Position numbers and translations under genes: made by a program. A stretch of 64,000 bases of DNA from Pterobdella sp. o SKG-2022. Lineage: Eukaryota > Annelida > Clitellata > Hirudinida > Piscicolidae. Of this stretch, positions 49,877 through 60,818 are shown one piece after another. The notes beneath the pieces were generated by a model, which worked only from the letters and a program-made list of their open reading frames with translations, was not told where the DNA came from and did no database searches. The number at the start of each line of letters is the position of its first letter. Position 1 is the stretch's first letter. The DNA lies in contig OZ038325.1 of NCBI GenBank assembly GCA_964035795.1, positions 1,046,068 through 1,110,067 on the forward strand, written 5' to 3'.

Positions 49877-51515
49877 CTTATGTACGCTAGTGTTTTTCAT
49901 ATCACCAATTTGGATTTTTTTTATTCAATTTTTTCTGTCCATTTTTTCATTCACTCATCGTCCATTCATTCACCCGTCCATCCCGTTACCATCCATCTAA
50001 CCAATCACATTTCAGAAAAAGCAACCCAAGAGTAACCCTACCTTACTCCATTGAGGCAGACTTTTCCAAACATGATGACATCACTAGAGTCTTCTTCGTG
50101 ACCACTGGCAAGTAGGTGAAGGGATGACTGGATAGATAAGCAAATAGATGGATAGATAGATAGATAGACAGATAGATAGATGGATAGATAGATAGATAGA
50201 TAACTTTCTTCAGGTCAAAGCTGATTGGCGAGGCAGATGTGGCGTCAGAAAATGTTTGTGATGAGAAGATGCTTTATTTTAAGGTTCTCAATGACACATC
50301 ATCATCATAGTTTTTTTTATCTCCATGATCCGCCGTGAACGTACCCACCTACACAACATCACTCCCACCCACACCACATCACTCCCATCCACACCACATC
50401 ACTCCCAACCACACCACATCACCCTCCCGTCACCACATCGCCCTCTCGTCACCACAACACCCTCTCGTCACCACAGTCAAACGTGAGAGACTGGTTAAAC
50501 GCCATTCCTTTTCGTCTCAACTACTCTCTAAAAATAGACAAGCCTTACAACCGAGGGGGCGTCACTCCCATCGACTCATACTACCTGATTGACCAATCAA
50601 AAGCCATTGATGTAATCATGGTGGATTTCAAAAAGAATTGTGGTGATGATGACGTGTGTAAGAGTGACCTCAAACTACAAGCTTCTCTTGATTTGCCGAA
50701 GTAAGAGGATGATGATGATGATTTTATTGATAGTATTAAGATAACTACAGTGAGCACATTAATCACTCCAAAGGAACAACGATGAGATATACCGCCTGAG
50801 GGTAGGTCAGGATAAAGTGGTGGTGATGAGGATAGAGGTGGTGAATACTCAAGAAGATGCTCATGACTCTATCCTCTCATTCAACCTCACTGATAATATC
50901 GTCTTCAGTGGGGTTGATTCTGAGGTTGGGGGGGCGGGATGGTTTAAAGAGGTAAGAGGTGTTAAGGAGTGAGGGGAGAAGAGGGGGCTTAAAGAGGTGT
51001 GTGTGGAGGGGTTGTATTATTATTAATAGTATGTTTTATGGAGGTTATTAGCAGACAAAACCTATTTGAAAACAAAACTAAAAGTCAGTGGCTGTAACAA
51101 ACCTCTTCTAAAACTTCTACACCATTAACAAATTAATCAATAACTAAATCAACCAATCAACATTACCGACTAACAAAACAGGAAAATGAAGTGGTGTGCG
51201 ATGCATCAGGGGAGCCAATCACGTGCGGCCTAGGCAACCCATTATCTGGGGGTGGTAGGGTGAAGTTTGGCATTAGGCTAAACACCGAGAAAGCAACATC
51301 ATCCAAGCAATCAGCATCTATCATTCTTCTCGCTAACACGTGGGTGGTGTTGGTGGGGGAGATGTTTTGGTGATGTGGCGTTAGTGTTGTGTTTAATTTT
51401 TTGATTTTTGAAGAAAATTTCTGTCTGGTTGTTGTGAGAATAAATAAACTAATGGGTGAAAATACACGGAAGAGAAACAGACACATGTGTACTTATACAC
51501 ATACAGGCAAAAAAA

Positions 51516-51547
<32 letters not shown>

Positions 51548-52766
51548 ACACACACACACACACAGGACGAGCGAGGAGGTAGAGGAGAAGGACAACAGGT
51601 TGGAACTCAAGTTGGAGATAAAGGTTGAGACTGACCTGTATATGAGCGGGTATTATTATTATTATTATTATTTTTTATTATTATTGATATTTATTATTAT
51701 TATCATTATTAATGTTTTTATTATATTTTTTTTTAATTGAAATAATGCGATTATCAAAAAAGCATCATTACCACCAGCACTACCACTACTTTTATTACCA
51801 CACTAATTTACAAGCACCTTTAACCAACCAATTCTAATCCCTACCTTTAAACATTCCACTCCTAACCCTACCGCCCTTAGTCTCACCAGCATAACCACTG
51901 CTCCTAATACCATTTGATTCTAACCACCCTTAATTCCACCACCTCCATCTCCACCACCCTACCACAACAGGAGTTCAGATCCGGTGAGTGTGTTTTTCAG
52001 TGGCAAGGGCGAGGGGGCGAGTGAAGTGAAAGAGGAAGAAGATATTGGACCGGAAGTTAAACATAGTTATGAGGTGAAAGCTGTGTATTTTAGACGTATA
52101 TTTTTAAAAGGCTTATCTGTTCACTAAGCTACTATAATCCAATTAACAATCTTCTATCACCAACCAACCTTCAGTTCACCATTATCCACCTGAAACCTCC
52201 ACCTTCCATCAACACATCCACTTTCATTTCACCACCACCACCCACCGCGCCACAACCCAGATAAAGAACATAGGCAACGCCACAGTGGCAGCAAGCAAGG
52301 TGAGTGTATGGTGGCCCCATGAGTTATACAGTGATCATCCCCATGGTAAACATCTTCTCTATCTCCTTGACCCTGTTTTGGTGGGTGGAGGGATGGTTAT
52401 GGGTTTGGGGAGGATGAGTCGGCAGAAAGTGGCTAATGTCTAGGTGGGAGTATAGTGAGTTAAGGCAAGGGTAGTATAAGCTTAGAGTGAATTGGGTGTG
52501 GCAAGGTTGAAGAGCTTTTGATGTTCCCAAGAGGAGAGTGCATCAATACAACGGTATGTAATTTTTGTAATACAAAAAAAATCACAGCAATAATGATAAT
52601 AGGAATAATAATACTTCAATAATAATAATATTAACATAAATAAGAATAAAAATATGAATAAAAATAAATTTAATTATTTTTATTATTTTTAATATCAAGA
52701 CGGAAGGAGGGAGTGTGGAGTGCAAATACGACCGTCGTATTATCAATCCGCTCAACGTGCAGGTTC

Positions 52767-52800
<34 letters not shown>

Positions 52801-55800
52801 GTAATAATAATAAATGAATTAATAATAAAAACTAATAAAATAAAAAATGAAACAATAATATTAAAGGAAACAATAAAAAATAAAATAAATAATAATAAAA
52901 ATAATAATTAAAATTATGATTTTTTTTTTGCTATAAATTTCATGAAAAGACATTAATATTAATTAATTTCTATAAACAAAAATATTATGACTGTTATAAA
53001 TATAGCTTTGATGAAATTTTGTTTGCTTCCATATCTGTGTAGGTCGATTACTCTAAAAAACTGCAGGTAAAAATGCGAGTAGCCATTTTTTTTGTTATTA
53101 ACTTCATTTTTAGTCTTTTAGAAAGCTAACAATTGTAGCTGGAAAAATAGAAATAATAATAATAATAATAGTTTTTTTTGTTCTTCATCAATTTAACCAG
53201 GGTTCTTTTTTTATTTTTTCATTGCTAATAATTTTTGATAAACATTTCTTATTAGAAGTCACTTTTAGTTTTTAACCAAAATCAACTTTTAGTTTTATTA
53301 ATTCTAAATTTAGTTTCCAATTTTAATTGAGATTCACTTGCTTTCAAAAATAAATTTTAGAATTCTCTTGATTCTCTAACATTAGTTGCTTTATTTTCTG
53401 GTTGGGATTAATATTCCACCAATAATCATAGCATCATAATCATGACTCATTCTTTAATGATTTCATTATTATATGCTAATCATCATTCCATTATTATTAT
53501 ATGTTAATCATTACAAACATCATCATTATCATCAAAAACATCCTCATCATCGTCATCACAAACATCCTCATCATCATCATCAAAAACATCCTCATCATCA
53601 CAAACATCATCATCATCACAAACATCATCATCATCATTATCACAAACGTCATCATCATCATCATCACAAAAATCATCATCATTCCTTTATTATTATCTCC
53701 TCCATTCCTCCTGCTTTCACATCATCATCACTCTCCCCCTTTCTAGGGTTCTTGTTTTTTCTCATCATTTCACCATCGCCACCTCTTTCTCGTCATCCTC
53801 ATCACCCACCCACCTTTTTATGTCGTCCTCATAATACTCTTCCTCTTCATCATCATCATCCTTTTCACTATTATAACAGACAAAAGACAGCTTGAACTTA
53901 CAAATCATGAAAGCCAGGTTGGAAAGCAAGACAAAAAGACACGCAAAAGATGAGAATAAAGAGGAAGAAGACGAAGAAGATGATAATGAGGGACTGAGGA
54001 ACAAAGTAAAGAGGTATGCTAAATCAAGCGCCTTGTCTTTTGGAGGATTCAGCAGCAAAGAGCTGGTAATAAATCATTTTTGTGATGTAGTTCGTTTCAA
54101 TGTTAATGATCATTATCTTGATATGTATCTGTCACACTCAATTTTCTAGTGGGTTTTCACTGGGCATCCAAAACACACAAATTATATCACCCAGCACACT
54201 ATCACCACACACCCACCCAACTATCACCACACACCCACCCAACCATCACCATACACCCACCCAACCATCACCATACACCTACCCAACCATCACCACACAC
54301 CTACCCAACCATCACCACACACCCACCCAACCATACCACCACAGGACTGTGATAAAAAAACTGCCAAATGTGTGTTGATTGTATGCAACCTGCAAGAGTT
54401 GAAAACTGGCCACAGTGTGGTTTTGAGGTTCAGATCTAGGTTGTGGAGTGCTACTATGGTGCAGGTGGGTGGATGGGGTGTGGTGTGAAGTTGGGTAGAG
54501 AGGAGTGTGGTGTGGTGTTGGGTGAAGAGGAGTGTGGTGTGGTGTTGGGTGGAGAGGAGTGGGTTGTGAAGTGGGTGGATGGGGTGTGGTGTGAAGTTGG
54601 GTGGAGAGGAGTGTGGTGTAAAGTTGGGTGGAGAAGGATGTGGTGTGGTGTTGGGTGTAGGAGATGGTGAGTGGGGGTAAAGAGGATTTGTGTGTGGTGT
54701 GGTGGTGTGTGTGGGAAGCGATGTGTAGAGAGGTTAATGTGTTACTGAGTGGAGAAGAGAAGAATCATAAAAGAGGATGTAACTAATTTAATTTTTTCAC
54801 CGTCATCATCATTCCTATGCTCAGCTCACAACATGCAGGAATTCAGCAAATACGACAAGATATACATAAATTCAAAAGCCTCAATAGAGATCGATCCTAG
54901 CTTGAACATCCAACAAACCAGCACCGAAAATGATTCATACAAGGTAAGAGGAAGGGTGGTGAAGTGGTGGATCGTGGTGTGGTGAGGGTGGTGAAGTGGT
55001 GGATCGTGGTGTGGTGAGAGTGGTGATGTGGTAAAGTGGTCGGTGGGGATGTAGTGATGTGGTGAGTGGTGGTGTGGTGGTATGAGGTTAACATCGCAAG
55101 GTTTGGTGGTTGGTGGTGGTAGATTGATGTTCTCAATTTCGAAGCTTGGGTGAGTGGTTGGGTGGTATAAAGCTATTACTATAAGATTGGTGTGGTGTTT
55201 GGGAAGGTGAGGTGGTTAGTTATTGGGGTGGTAAGTGGGTGGGTAACTTTCATATCAATGTATCATATATTGGCTGGTTTATCACTATTAATTAATTCAA
55301 ATATATAAACTCATTCTAATAATTCAATCAATCAGATATCGACAATAGTTCAGCCCGAGTTCACAACGCCACGAAAAGTGTCTTGGTGGATAATTTTATT
55401 GGCTGTGCTCATTGCTCTCCTTCTTCTCATTGGTCTGATCTTTCTGCTTTGGAAGGTCAGTGTGTGTTTTTGCTGTGTTATTTATCTTTTGTGTGTTCAC
55501 TTGGCTATGTGTGTTGGATGTTTGTTTTAACTTTATGTGTGGATGTTATCATTATTGTTTTATGTGTCATACGTTTGCATAGTTTACTCATGTGTTTTTA
55601 ATGTTTATGTGTTTGCATGTTTTTGAGCTTTAATATGTGGTAATATGTTGGCTCCCTGTAGCAAGAAGTTGGAACCATCAACAAAAAGTGCAAATCTACA
55701 ATTAATATCGAGAGCTTAAAATTTTAAACTAGCGCTGTATAATTTAATATCTTAGCCATTGTGACATTACGTCATAACCACTCAACCAATCGCAGTGCGG

Positions 55801-55879
55801 CTTTTTCAAACGGAGCAGAGGATCTTCAATGGCCTCACACAAGGCTGAGATGCTAAAAAAGCCCTATGATGAAGATTGA
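43477..55879 (+). CDS. Integrin alpha, laminin-binding (alpha3/6/7, PS1) type
   Basis: 32 exons, all phases consistent, 1096 residues: 43477-43646, 43785-43827, 44006-44096, 45867-45946, 46037-46076, 46199-46261, 46360-46430, 47003-47113, 47202-47336, 47628-47749, 48024-48111, 48279-48347, 48434-48506, 48561-48674, 48893-48975, 49580-49743, 50016-50111, 50214-50283, 50477-50700, 50774-50951, 51182-51339, 51566-51649, 51971-52073, 52261-52380, 52515-52553, 52700-52762, 53043-53066, 53880-54065, 54345-54464, 54839-54943, 55336-55455, 55796-55879. It has a signal peptide of about 23 residues, then FNIDTEY, and a beta-propeller with Ca-binding FG-GAP loops DFNNDGLDD, DIDQDGYQD and DIDENGYPD. There is no I domain. 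Thigh/calf domains include NCGDDDVCKSDLKL. Exon 31 is the transmembrane helix; exon 32 has CGFFKR and HKAE, as in alpha6. Basic sites in exon 28 may be furin-cleaved. Known role: matrix adhesion with a beta integrin. Exons 25 and 27 are least certain. Confidence 0.93.
47828..47930. repeat. CAT/ATC triplet repeat in an integrin intron
   Basis: About 100 bp of CATCAT/CACCAT triplets. Frames read as Met-Val or Asp homopolymers. Confidence 0.85.
49040..49402 (+). repeat. Most complete copy of an interspersed repeat in integrin intron 15
   Basis: A balanced-composition block between AT-rich intron sequence. Its middle (49226-49250) matches 4097-4125 and its end (49373-49402) matches 8707-8736. 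Related CAGCAGTATAATC motifs also occur at 40067-40083 (reverse) and 57762-57777. A 69-codon frame at 49187-49396 has no family resemblance. Confidence 0.6.
49780..49874 (+). repeat. TG dinucleotide repeat in an integrin intron
   Basis: About 90 bp of TG, about 40 bp after the exon 16 donor. Confidence 0.95.
51519..51565 (+). repeat. CA repeat ending in the acceptor of integrin exon 22
   Basis: A CA tract with one TA interruption; its last CAG is the inferred acceptor (exon starts 51566). Confidence 0.9.
53500..53695. repeat. ATC/CAT-rich triplet region in an integrin intron
   Basis: Imperfect CATCATCA and ACAAACATC runs. The His/Ile-rich frames are repeat artefacts. Confidence 0.85.
54165..54345. 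repeat. 22-bp minisatellite abutting integrin exon 29
   Basis: About eight copies of CACCCACCCAACCATCACCA plus two bases, ending in CACCACAG, the inferred acceptor. The C-rich, T-poor array takes the place of a polypyrimidine tract. Confidence 0.85.
54440..54730. repeat. GTGTGGTG-rich degenerate repeat
   Basis: G/T-rich degenerate repeat (TGTGGTGT, GTTGGGTGGAGAG) directly after the exon 29 donor in the integrin gene. No gene is seen in it. Confidence 0.7.
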
Positions 55880-56030
55880 GAAGGAGGAGGAGGAGGAGGA
55901 GAAGAAGAAGAAGAAGAAGAAGAAGAAGAAGAAGAAGAAGAAGAAGAAGAAGAAGGAGGAGGAGGAGGAGGAAGAGGAGGAGGAAGAAGAGGAAGAGAAG
56001 GAGAATGAGGAGGATGAGGAGGGAGATATA
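55880..56030 (+). repeat. 150-bp polypurine (GAA/GGA) tract at the integrin stop codon
   Basis: An uninterrupted purine run of GAGGAG and AAGAAG triplets starts within 10 bp of the integrin TGA (55877-55879). It is presumably 3' UTR. Glu/Lys frames in it are artefacts. Confidence 0.9.
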
Positions 56031-56204
56031 AGTAATGATGGCGGGGTTGAAAAATTATGATTTTCAAGAAAAAAAAGCTTATTTAAAATTAGCCATTGTA
56101 GTTTTGAAGCTTATTTGCCATTATATGAGCATAATGAGATTTGGATTAGGTGTAAATATAATGCTCATGATAATGATATTCATAATAACAATAATAATAA
56201 TATT

Positions 56205-56281
56205 GTCCGCCCGTATAGCCTCGAGGTAGAGCATTAGACTAATTATCTAAAGTTACCGGGTTCGATCCCGCGTGGGCCGAC
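56205..56281 (+). repeat. tRNA-like sequence (tRNA-derived SINE or tRNA pseudogene), copy 2
   Basis: The anticodon stem TTAGA/TCTAA pairs perfectly around a CTAATTA loop (AAT, Ile-like). The B box is GGGTTCGATCCC. The T arm is one base short, as in copy 1 at 14335, and the 3' flank is the same GACAATTAG. The shared defect and flank argue for a dispersed repeat rather than a functional tRNA gene. Confidence 0.65.
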
Positions 56282-56653
56282 AATTAGCACCTCTTCCACA
56301 GTGTGTTTTCGCTAGATTAAATTTTTAGCAAGATCTATAAGGAAAAGTGCTTCATGAATACCGCATTACATTACATAATGATAATAATAATAACAATATA
56401 TTTATTATTATTATTATTATTATTATTGTAAAGAGTGACTTGAAAACTGTTCAAAAAGTATTGCTTGCTTTGGTCTTTTCTGGCGTCATGATTGTTTTTA
56501 ACTATTAACACTCATAATAAAAATAATAATATAAAACTATTATTATTATTATTATTGTTATATAAGATTTCACAGATTTGTTTGTAATAATGAATTTCAG
56601 TTACCATTGGTATTTTATTTGTTTGTTCTTTTAATATGCTTTTTTTTGATATT

Positions 56654-56658
<5 letters not shown>

Positions 56659-56707
<49 letters not shown>
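56659..56707. repeat. AAT trinucleotide repeat
   Basis: About 16 AAT units. Confidence 0.95.
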
Positions 56708-56711
<4 letters not shown>

Positions 56712-58112
56712 TTCTTGTTATTGACGAGGACAATGTTTGTTCTCTTATTAGAAATCTCAGCTTTTCTGTTTTGTTTTTGGTCATTATAGTCTTCAAATAA
56801 TCAAATTTAATATTCGTCGAAACAATCGTTTCAAATATCTTTAAATTTTTTCTCACATTCATTTATTTTTATATTGATTTTTTGAAATTATTTTTTTTTT
56901 TATGAACTAATCCAGTTATGACTCAGTGCGTTATTTTATCTTTAATATCACTACTATTAATTTAATTATTTTTATTATTATCATTATTATTATCATCATC
57001 ATTATTATTATTATTATCATCATTATTATTATTATGGTATCGACATTAAAATCATCATTCAATCAGATTGTATTACAATCAACACGAGTTTAAAATGAAA
57101 TAACCTATGTTTATTTCCACGTCTTTATGCTTTTGTTAGTTTTATTCTGTTTTTGTTCATCGATTATTGCTCTTATTATGACTATTATTGTTGGTATTTT
57201 TATTAATATTTTTTTTCTATTATTATGATTATTATTGTTTTTATGATTATCATTGTTATGTTAATCATTATAGTTATTATTATTATTATTGTTGTTGTTG
57301 CTATTCCATGTGTTCTATTCCATTGTTTTCAGTCATCTGTCCTTTTACCATTGCAATTTCCTTCCACTTTTCAGCTCGGGTGCGTTTACAATCGTTCTTA
57401 TAATTATTTTCAACCTATTATTTCTATTATTTCATTTGTTTTTTGCTTATTATTTCACTCTTATGTTTATTCTTAGCTCATTATTTTATTCTTTCTAGCT
57501 TATAAAACCATCCTCTCATCTTTAGGATTCAACGTAAGATTCTATTTAAAGTTCTTTATGACGTCACCAAGCTTTTAAGCGCCAGATGCTATTTTTGAAT
57601 TTTAATATTTACTGTGTAAGTAAATAAAAGTGTTTGGTTCAAATGGTTATAATTTAAATATATCTATATTCATTATACATATATCGGTGCGCATTAAACT
57701 CATAAGGCACTCACATTATCAAGGAATGTTTAATTAATTTTTTTTTAACAGTATAATTTTTAGCAGTATAATCCAATTAGATTAGACTGCTGTGTAAGTC
57801 GCAGTAACTGCGGTTTGGAGAACTGTGGCTAAATATATACTTGGGATTCAGTTGAACTTTCAAAGTTTTATTCACTTAAATGTAAATCGATAATTTTTAT
57901 GGTTAAAAAATTTCAAATACTAGTTTTTTTGAACTATTTCAGGATTTCATTAAGAAACGATACAAAATTATATACATAGTAAAGAACTATTTTTTCTATT
58001 AAATAATTATAAATAATAATAATAACGACATTTCTCCTCTTAATCGTTTTTAATCTTCGATTTTAAAAATTTTCACTTTGAACCGCTAATCTTCGCCAAC
58101 TCACCTATTTCT

Positions 58113-58310
58113 TGTATCGACCTGTTTCCGTTGTAGTTATGCGGTATTTTTGTTGTATCGGTTTTATTTTGTTGTATTCAACTTTACGTAATTTGTATCG
58201 ACCTATTTCTGTTGTATCCTTGTGGTATAATATTTGTATTAACCTTTTTCCGTTGTATTCATGCTGTATATTTTTTTGTAGGGACCTATTTAAGCAAAAT
58301 TTTGTATCAC
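58113..58310. repeat. Degenerate 41-bp tandem repeat, about five copies
   Basis: Units beginning TGTAT (or TGTAG) start at 58113, 58154, 58194, 58235 and 58277. They share GTATCGACCT and TTTCCGTTGTA-like segments with substitutions. Function unknown. Confidence 0.75.
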
Positions 58311-59418
58311 TCTCTTCTATTGTATACAACTTTTTTGTATGCCATTAATTTTGCACCTTTACAGTGTTTTCCTCAATTTGCTTTTTAATTTAATAATTTC
58401 ACATCAAACCCTGTTGTATTCTATGTCCGTTATAATATACCATATTACGTCATGAAATACCACAAGTATACCTTGTATCGGATATATACCGAATATTAAA
58501 TTGTATAATGCTCTATATTTTACTTTTTGTTGTGATTCATTGCTTCCATACGCTTTGACCTTGCTTCCGATTGATATTTTATTTAATCTTCCGAAGGTTG
58601 TTTTGGTTAATTAAGGTATGTATTAATTTTCTAAAAATATCGATTTTACATTAAGTTTGTATTGATTTTTACATTAAAATTATTTTTTTATCGTCCACTC
58701 CTCGGCAAGTGCGGGTCAACATTTGAATCCATGCTAGTTATAAATAGAATAATTGCGCTAAAAATAGCACTCAGTAGGAGGCATAAAAATAAAAGGTTTC
58801 TGATTTTTATTATTAGCATTAGTTTTAGTGGTGTCATTGAAACTATTAATTTTATTTTGATACTTTTTATTGATTTAATAAATTAGTGAAAAAAAAATCT
58901 AAAAAAACGAAATTCAAAATACATAATTAATAATAAAATAAAAAATAAGAAAAATGTGAAGTTGATAGAGTTAAAATGCTCAAATAAATTTTAAAAGTGA
59001 ACTCAACTTCAAACACAACATTCTCAAAGATGTGAACTACCCACGAGGCATTTGTGATGGCAACTACAACAAAACCCACAACAACAACTGCTATTACACA
59101 ACCCACACAATATAACCTCACGAAACAAACAACTAAAAAGAGTTTTTCACAGATAATATTTCTTTTTCAGCATCACCATTATACTAATGGCATTTAACTT
59201 TTCAATGGAAGCATCATCAATACAGCATGAACACCCAGTCAGAATACATTATTTCTTCTTTATTACACAAACCACCCCTCCACCATCCCAACACCAAAAT
59301 TCTTCACTACACTCTTCCACCACACAACATCCATTACTACATAATCATACCACACAACTCTTCCCCTCCCACCTGAGCCCTCCACACACCACACCCTACA
59401 ACACCCCCTCTCCCACAA

Positions 59419-60417
59419 TCATGAGTCATAATCGTTATAATCATCATCTTCTTTGCAGCCCTGTTGTTGCTGTTCCTGACTTAAACGATGCTGCATTTCT
59501 TGCCACTCTTGCTGCTCCAACTCTGCCAACTCCAACCTTGCCTAGATGTGATATAACAACAAAAAGTGAGTAACAATAACATTGAATCATTTAGAGATTT
59601 GAAATTTTTGAACTATAAGACCAATTATCTTATAAAAATAGGTTTGAAAATCATAATTATAAATAATATTTATTTATATACACAAAACATGAGTGATAAA
59701 ATGGGACAGACCTTAGCAAAGAGGTCTTGCTGAATCTGGTTAAGCTGTTCTTCAGGAATTCCGGAATTTTCTAATTTTGATTTTTTTTGCCTTTTGTTCC
59801 ATGCCACATTTTTGGTCTCATCAATCACTGATAGTGTGGCATCTTTGTACCTTTGGAAGCCCAGCTTACTAAGAGCTGTGATGGCAGGTTTGATGGTTGG
59901 GTAGAAAGTGGAGTTTGAGAGGGTAATTATAAAGATTTGAAGAATATTAAAAAAGAATAAATAAATTTTATTTAAATAAAATATTTATTTGTAAATTCAT
60001 ATATTCTTCAGTTTTATTTTTTTCAATATTAAAAAGATTTTAGTTTTTTTTTCATAATATAAGTGTTTTATGAGAAAAGAAATTAAAAACAAAAAGCAAA
60101 CCATCATAGACATGTTCATGTGAAATGGTTTTCTTCTGTTGTTTATTACAAATTTCATTGGCTTCAGTGGCAACAAAATGAATAAATTCCGTGCAGCAGT
60201 TCAACAGCAGTTCTCTTGCCTCATTTGCCACTCTTACACTAGGCAAAAGTTCTTTTATCATTTTGTTTAAAGCCGCTCTAGGAACACTCAAATCCTCGTC
60301 GTCTTTTTCTGTACTGTTGTTACTGCTCAAAACACTGTTGTTTGCCTGTTGAGACGCTTGGGAGATGGTTGATTTGATCTGCTCAGGAGAATCTTGTAAG
60401 TCCATTTGGTTATTCAT
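59419..60417 (-). CDS. DR1: DR1 / negative cofactor 2 beta
   Basis: Three minus-strand exons: 60102-60417, 59712-59875, 59419-59541; 200 residues (human 176). After an extra N-terminal segment of about 45 residues, the histone fold reads VPRAALNKMIKELLPSVRVA, FIHFVATEANEICNKQQKKT, ISHEHVYDA and LSKLGFQRYKDATLSVIDET. Then comes SGIPEEQLNQIQQDLFAK and the C-terminal Gln-rich QQEWQEMQH with an acidic DDDYNDYDS end, in the same order as human DR1. Known role: pairs with NC2-alpha (DRAP1) on TBP-bound promoters and blocks TFIIA/TFIIB entry. The N-terminal extension (Ser/Asn/Gln-rich) is not in the human protein. It is divergent from the dynein gene. Confidence 0.96.
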
Positions 60418-60818
60418 GTTTATAAAAGTTTAAAACTTTATTTAAATTAAAATAATAAAATCATTAAAACGAGTCCCACACTTTTAATAGCGTTTTTATC
60501 GGATTTTGTTTTAATTTTTAAAAATTTATTATATCGCTCACAAAGACAAAAATTATTTAATTTTTTTTGTTTTCAAAGTGTTGCATAGTTTTTTAATTTT
60601 TTTTGAAATGCATTTTCATGACATAAAAATTTGCTTAGAAAAGTCGTTGTTAACTGATATTGCGAATGGCCGTTGTATAGTTCAAATTTTTGAAGTTCGT
60701 AAATAAACTATATTGAAAAACAATGGCTTAATCAGAGAACTTTAAGAATTAAAAAAACTATATTTTCACAAGAAGTTTATAAGATTTTTAAAATTCGAGT
60801 AAGTAATTTTAAAAACAA
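60418..60818. promoter_or_regulatory. Divergent intergenic region between DR1 and the dynein heavy chain
   Basis: 401 bp between start codons on opposite strands. AT-rich; no recognisable core element. Confidence 0.4.

Larger units (their letters stand above)
55880..59418. other. Intergenic region between integrin alpha and DR1
   Basis: 3.5 kb where the two genes converge. It contains a polypurine tract, a tRNA-like repeat, AAT/ATT arrays (56400-56425, 56659-56707, 56980-57035) and a 41-bp tandem repeat, each listed separately. The remainder is AT-rich without exon-like sequence. Confidence 0.55.

Noticed and set aside
59187..59573. 128-codon plus-strand frame
   Set aside because: Overlaps DR1 exon 3 antisense; the minus-strand reading matches the DR1 C-terminus in phase.
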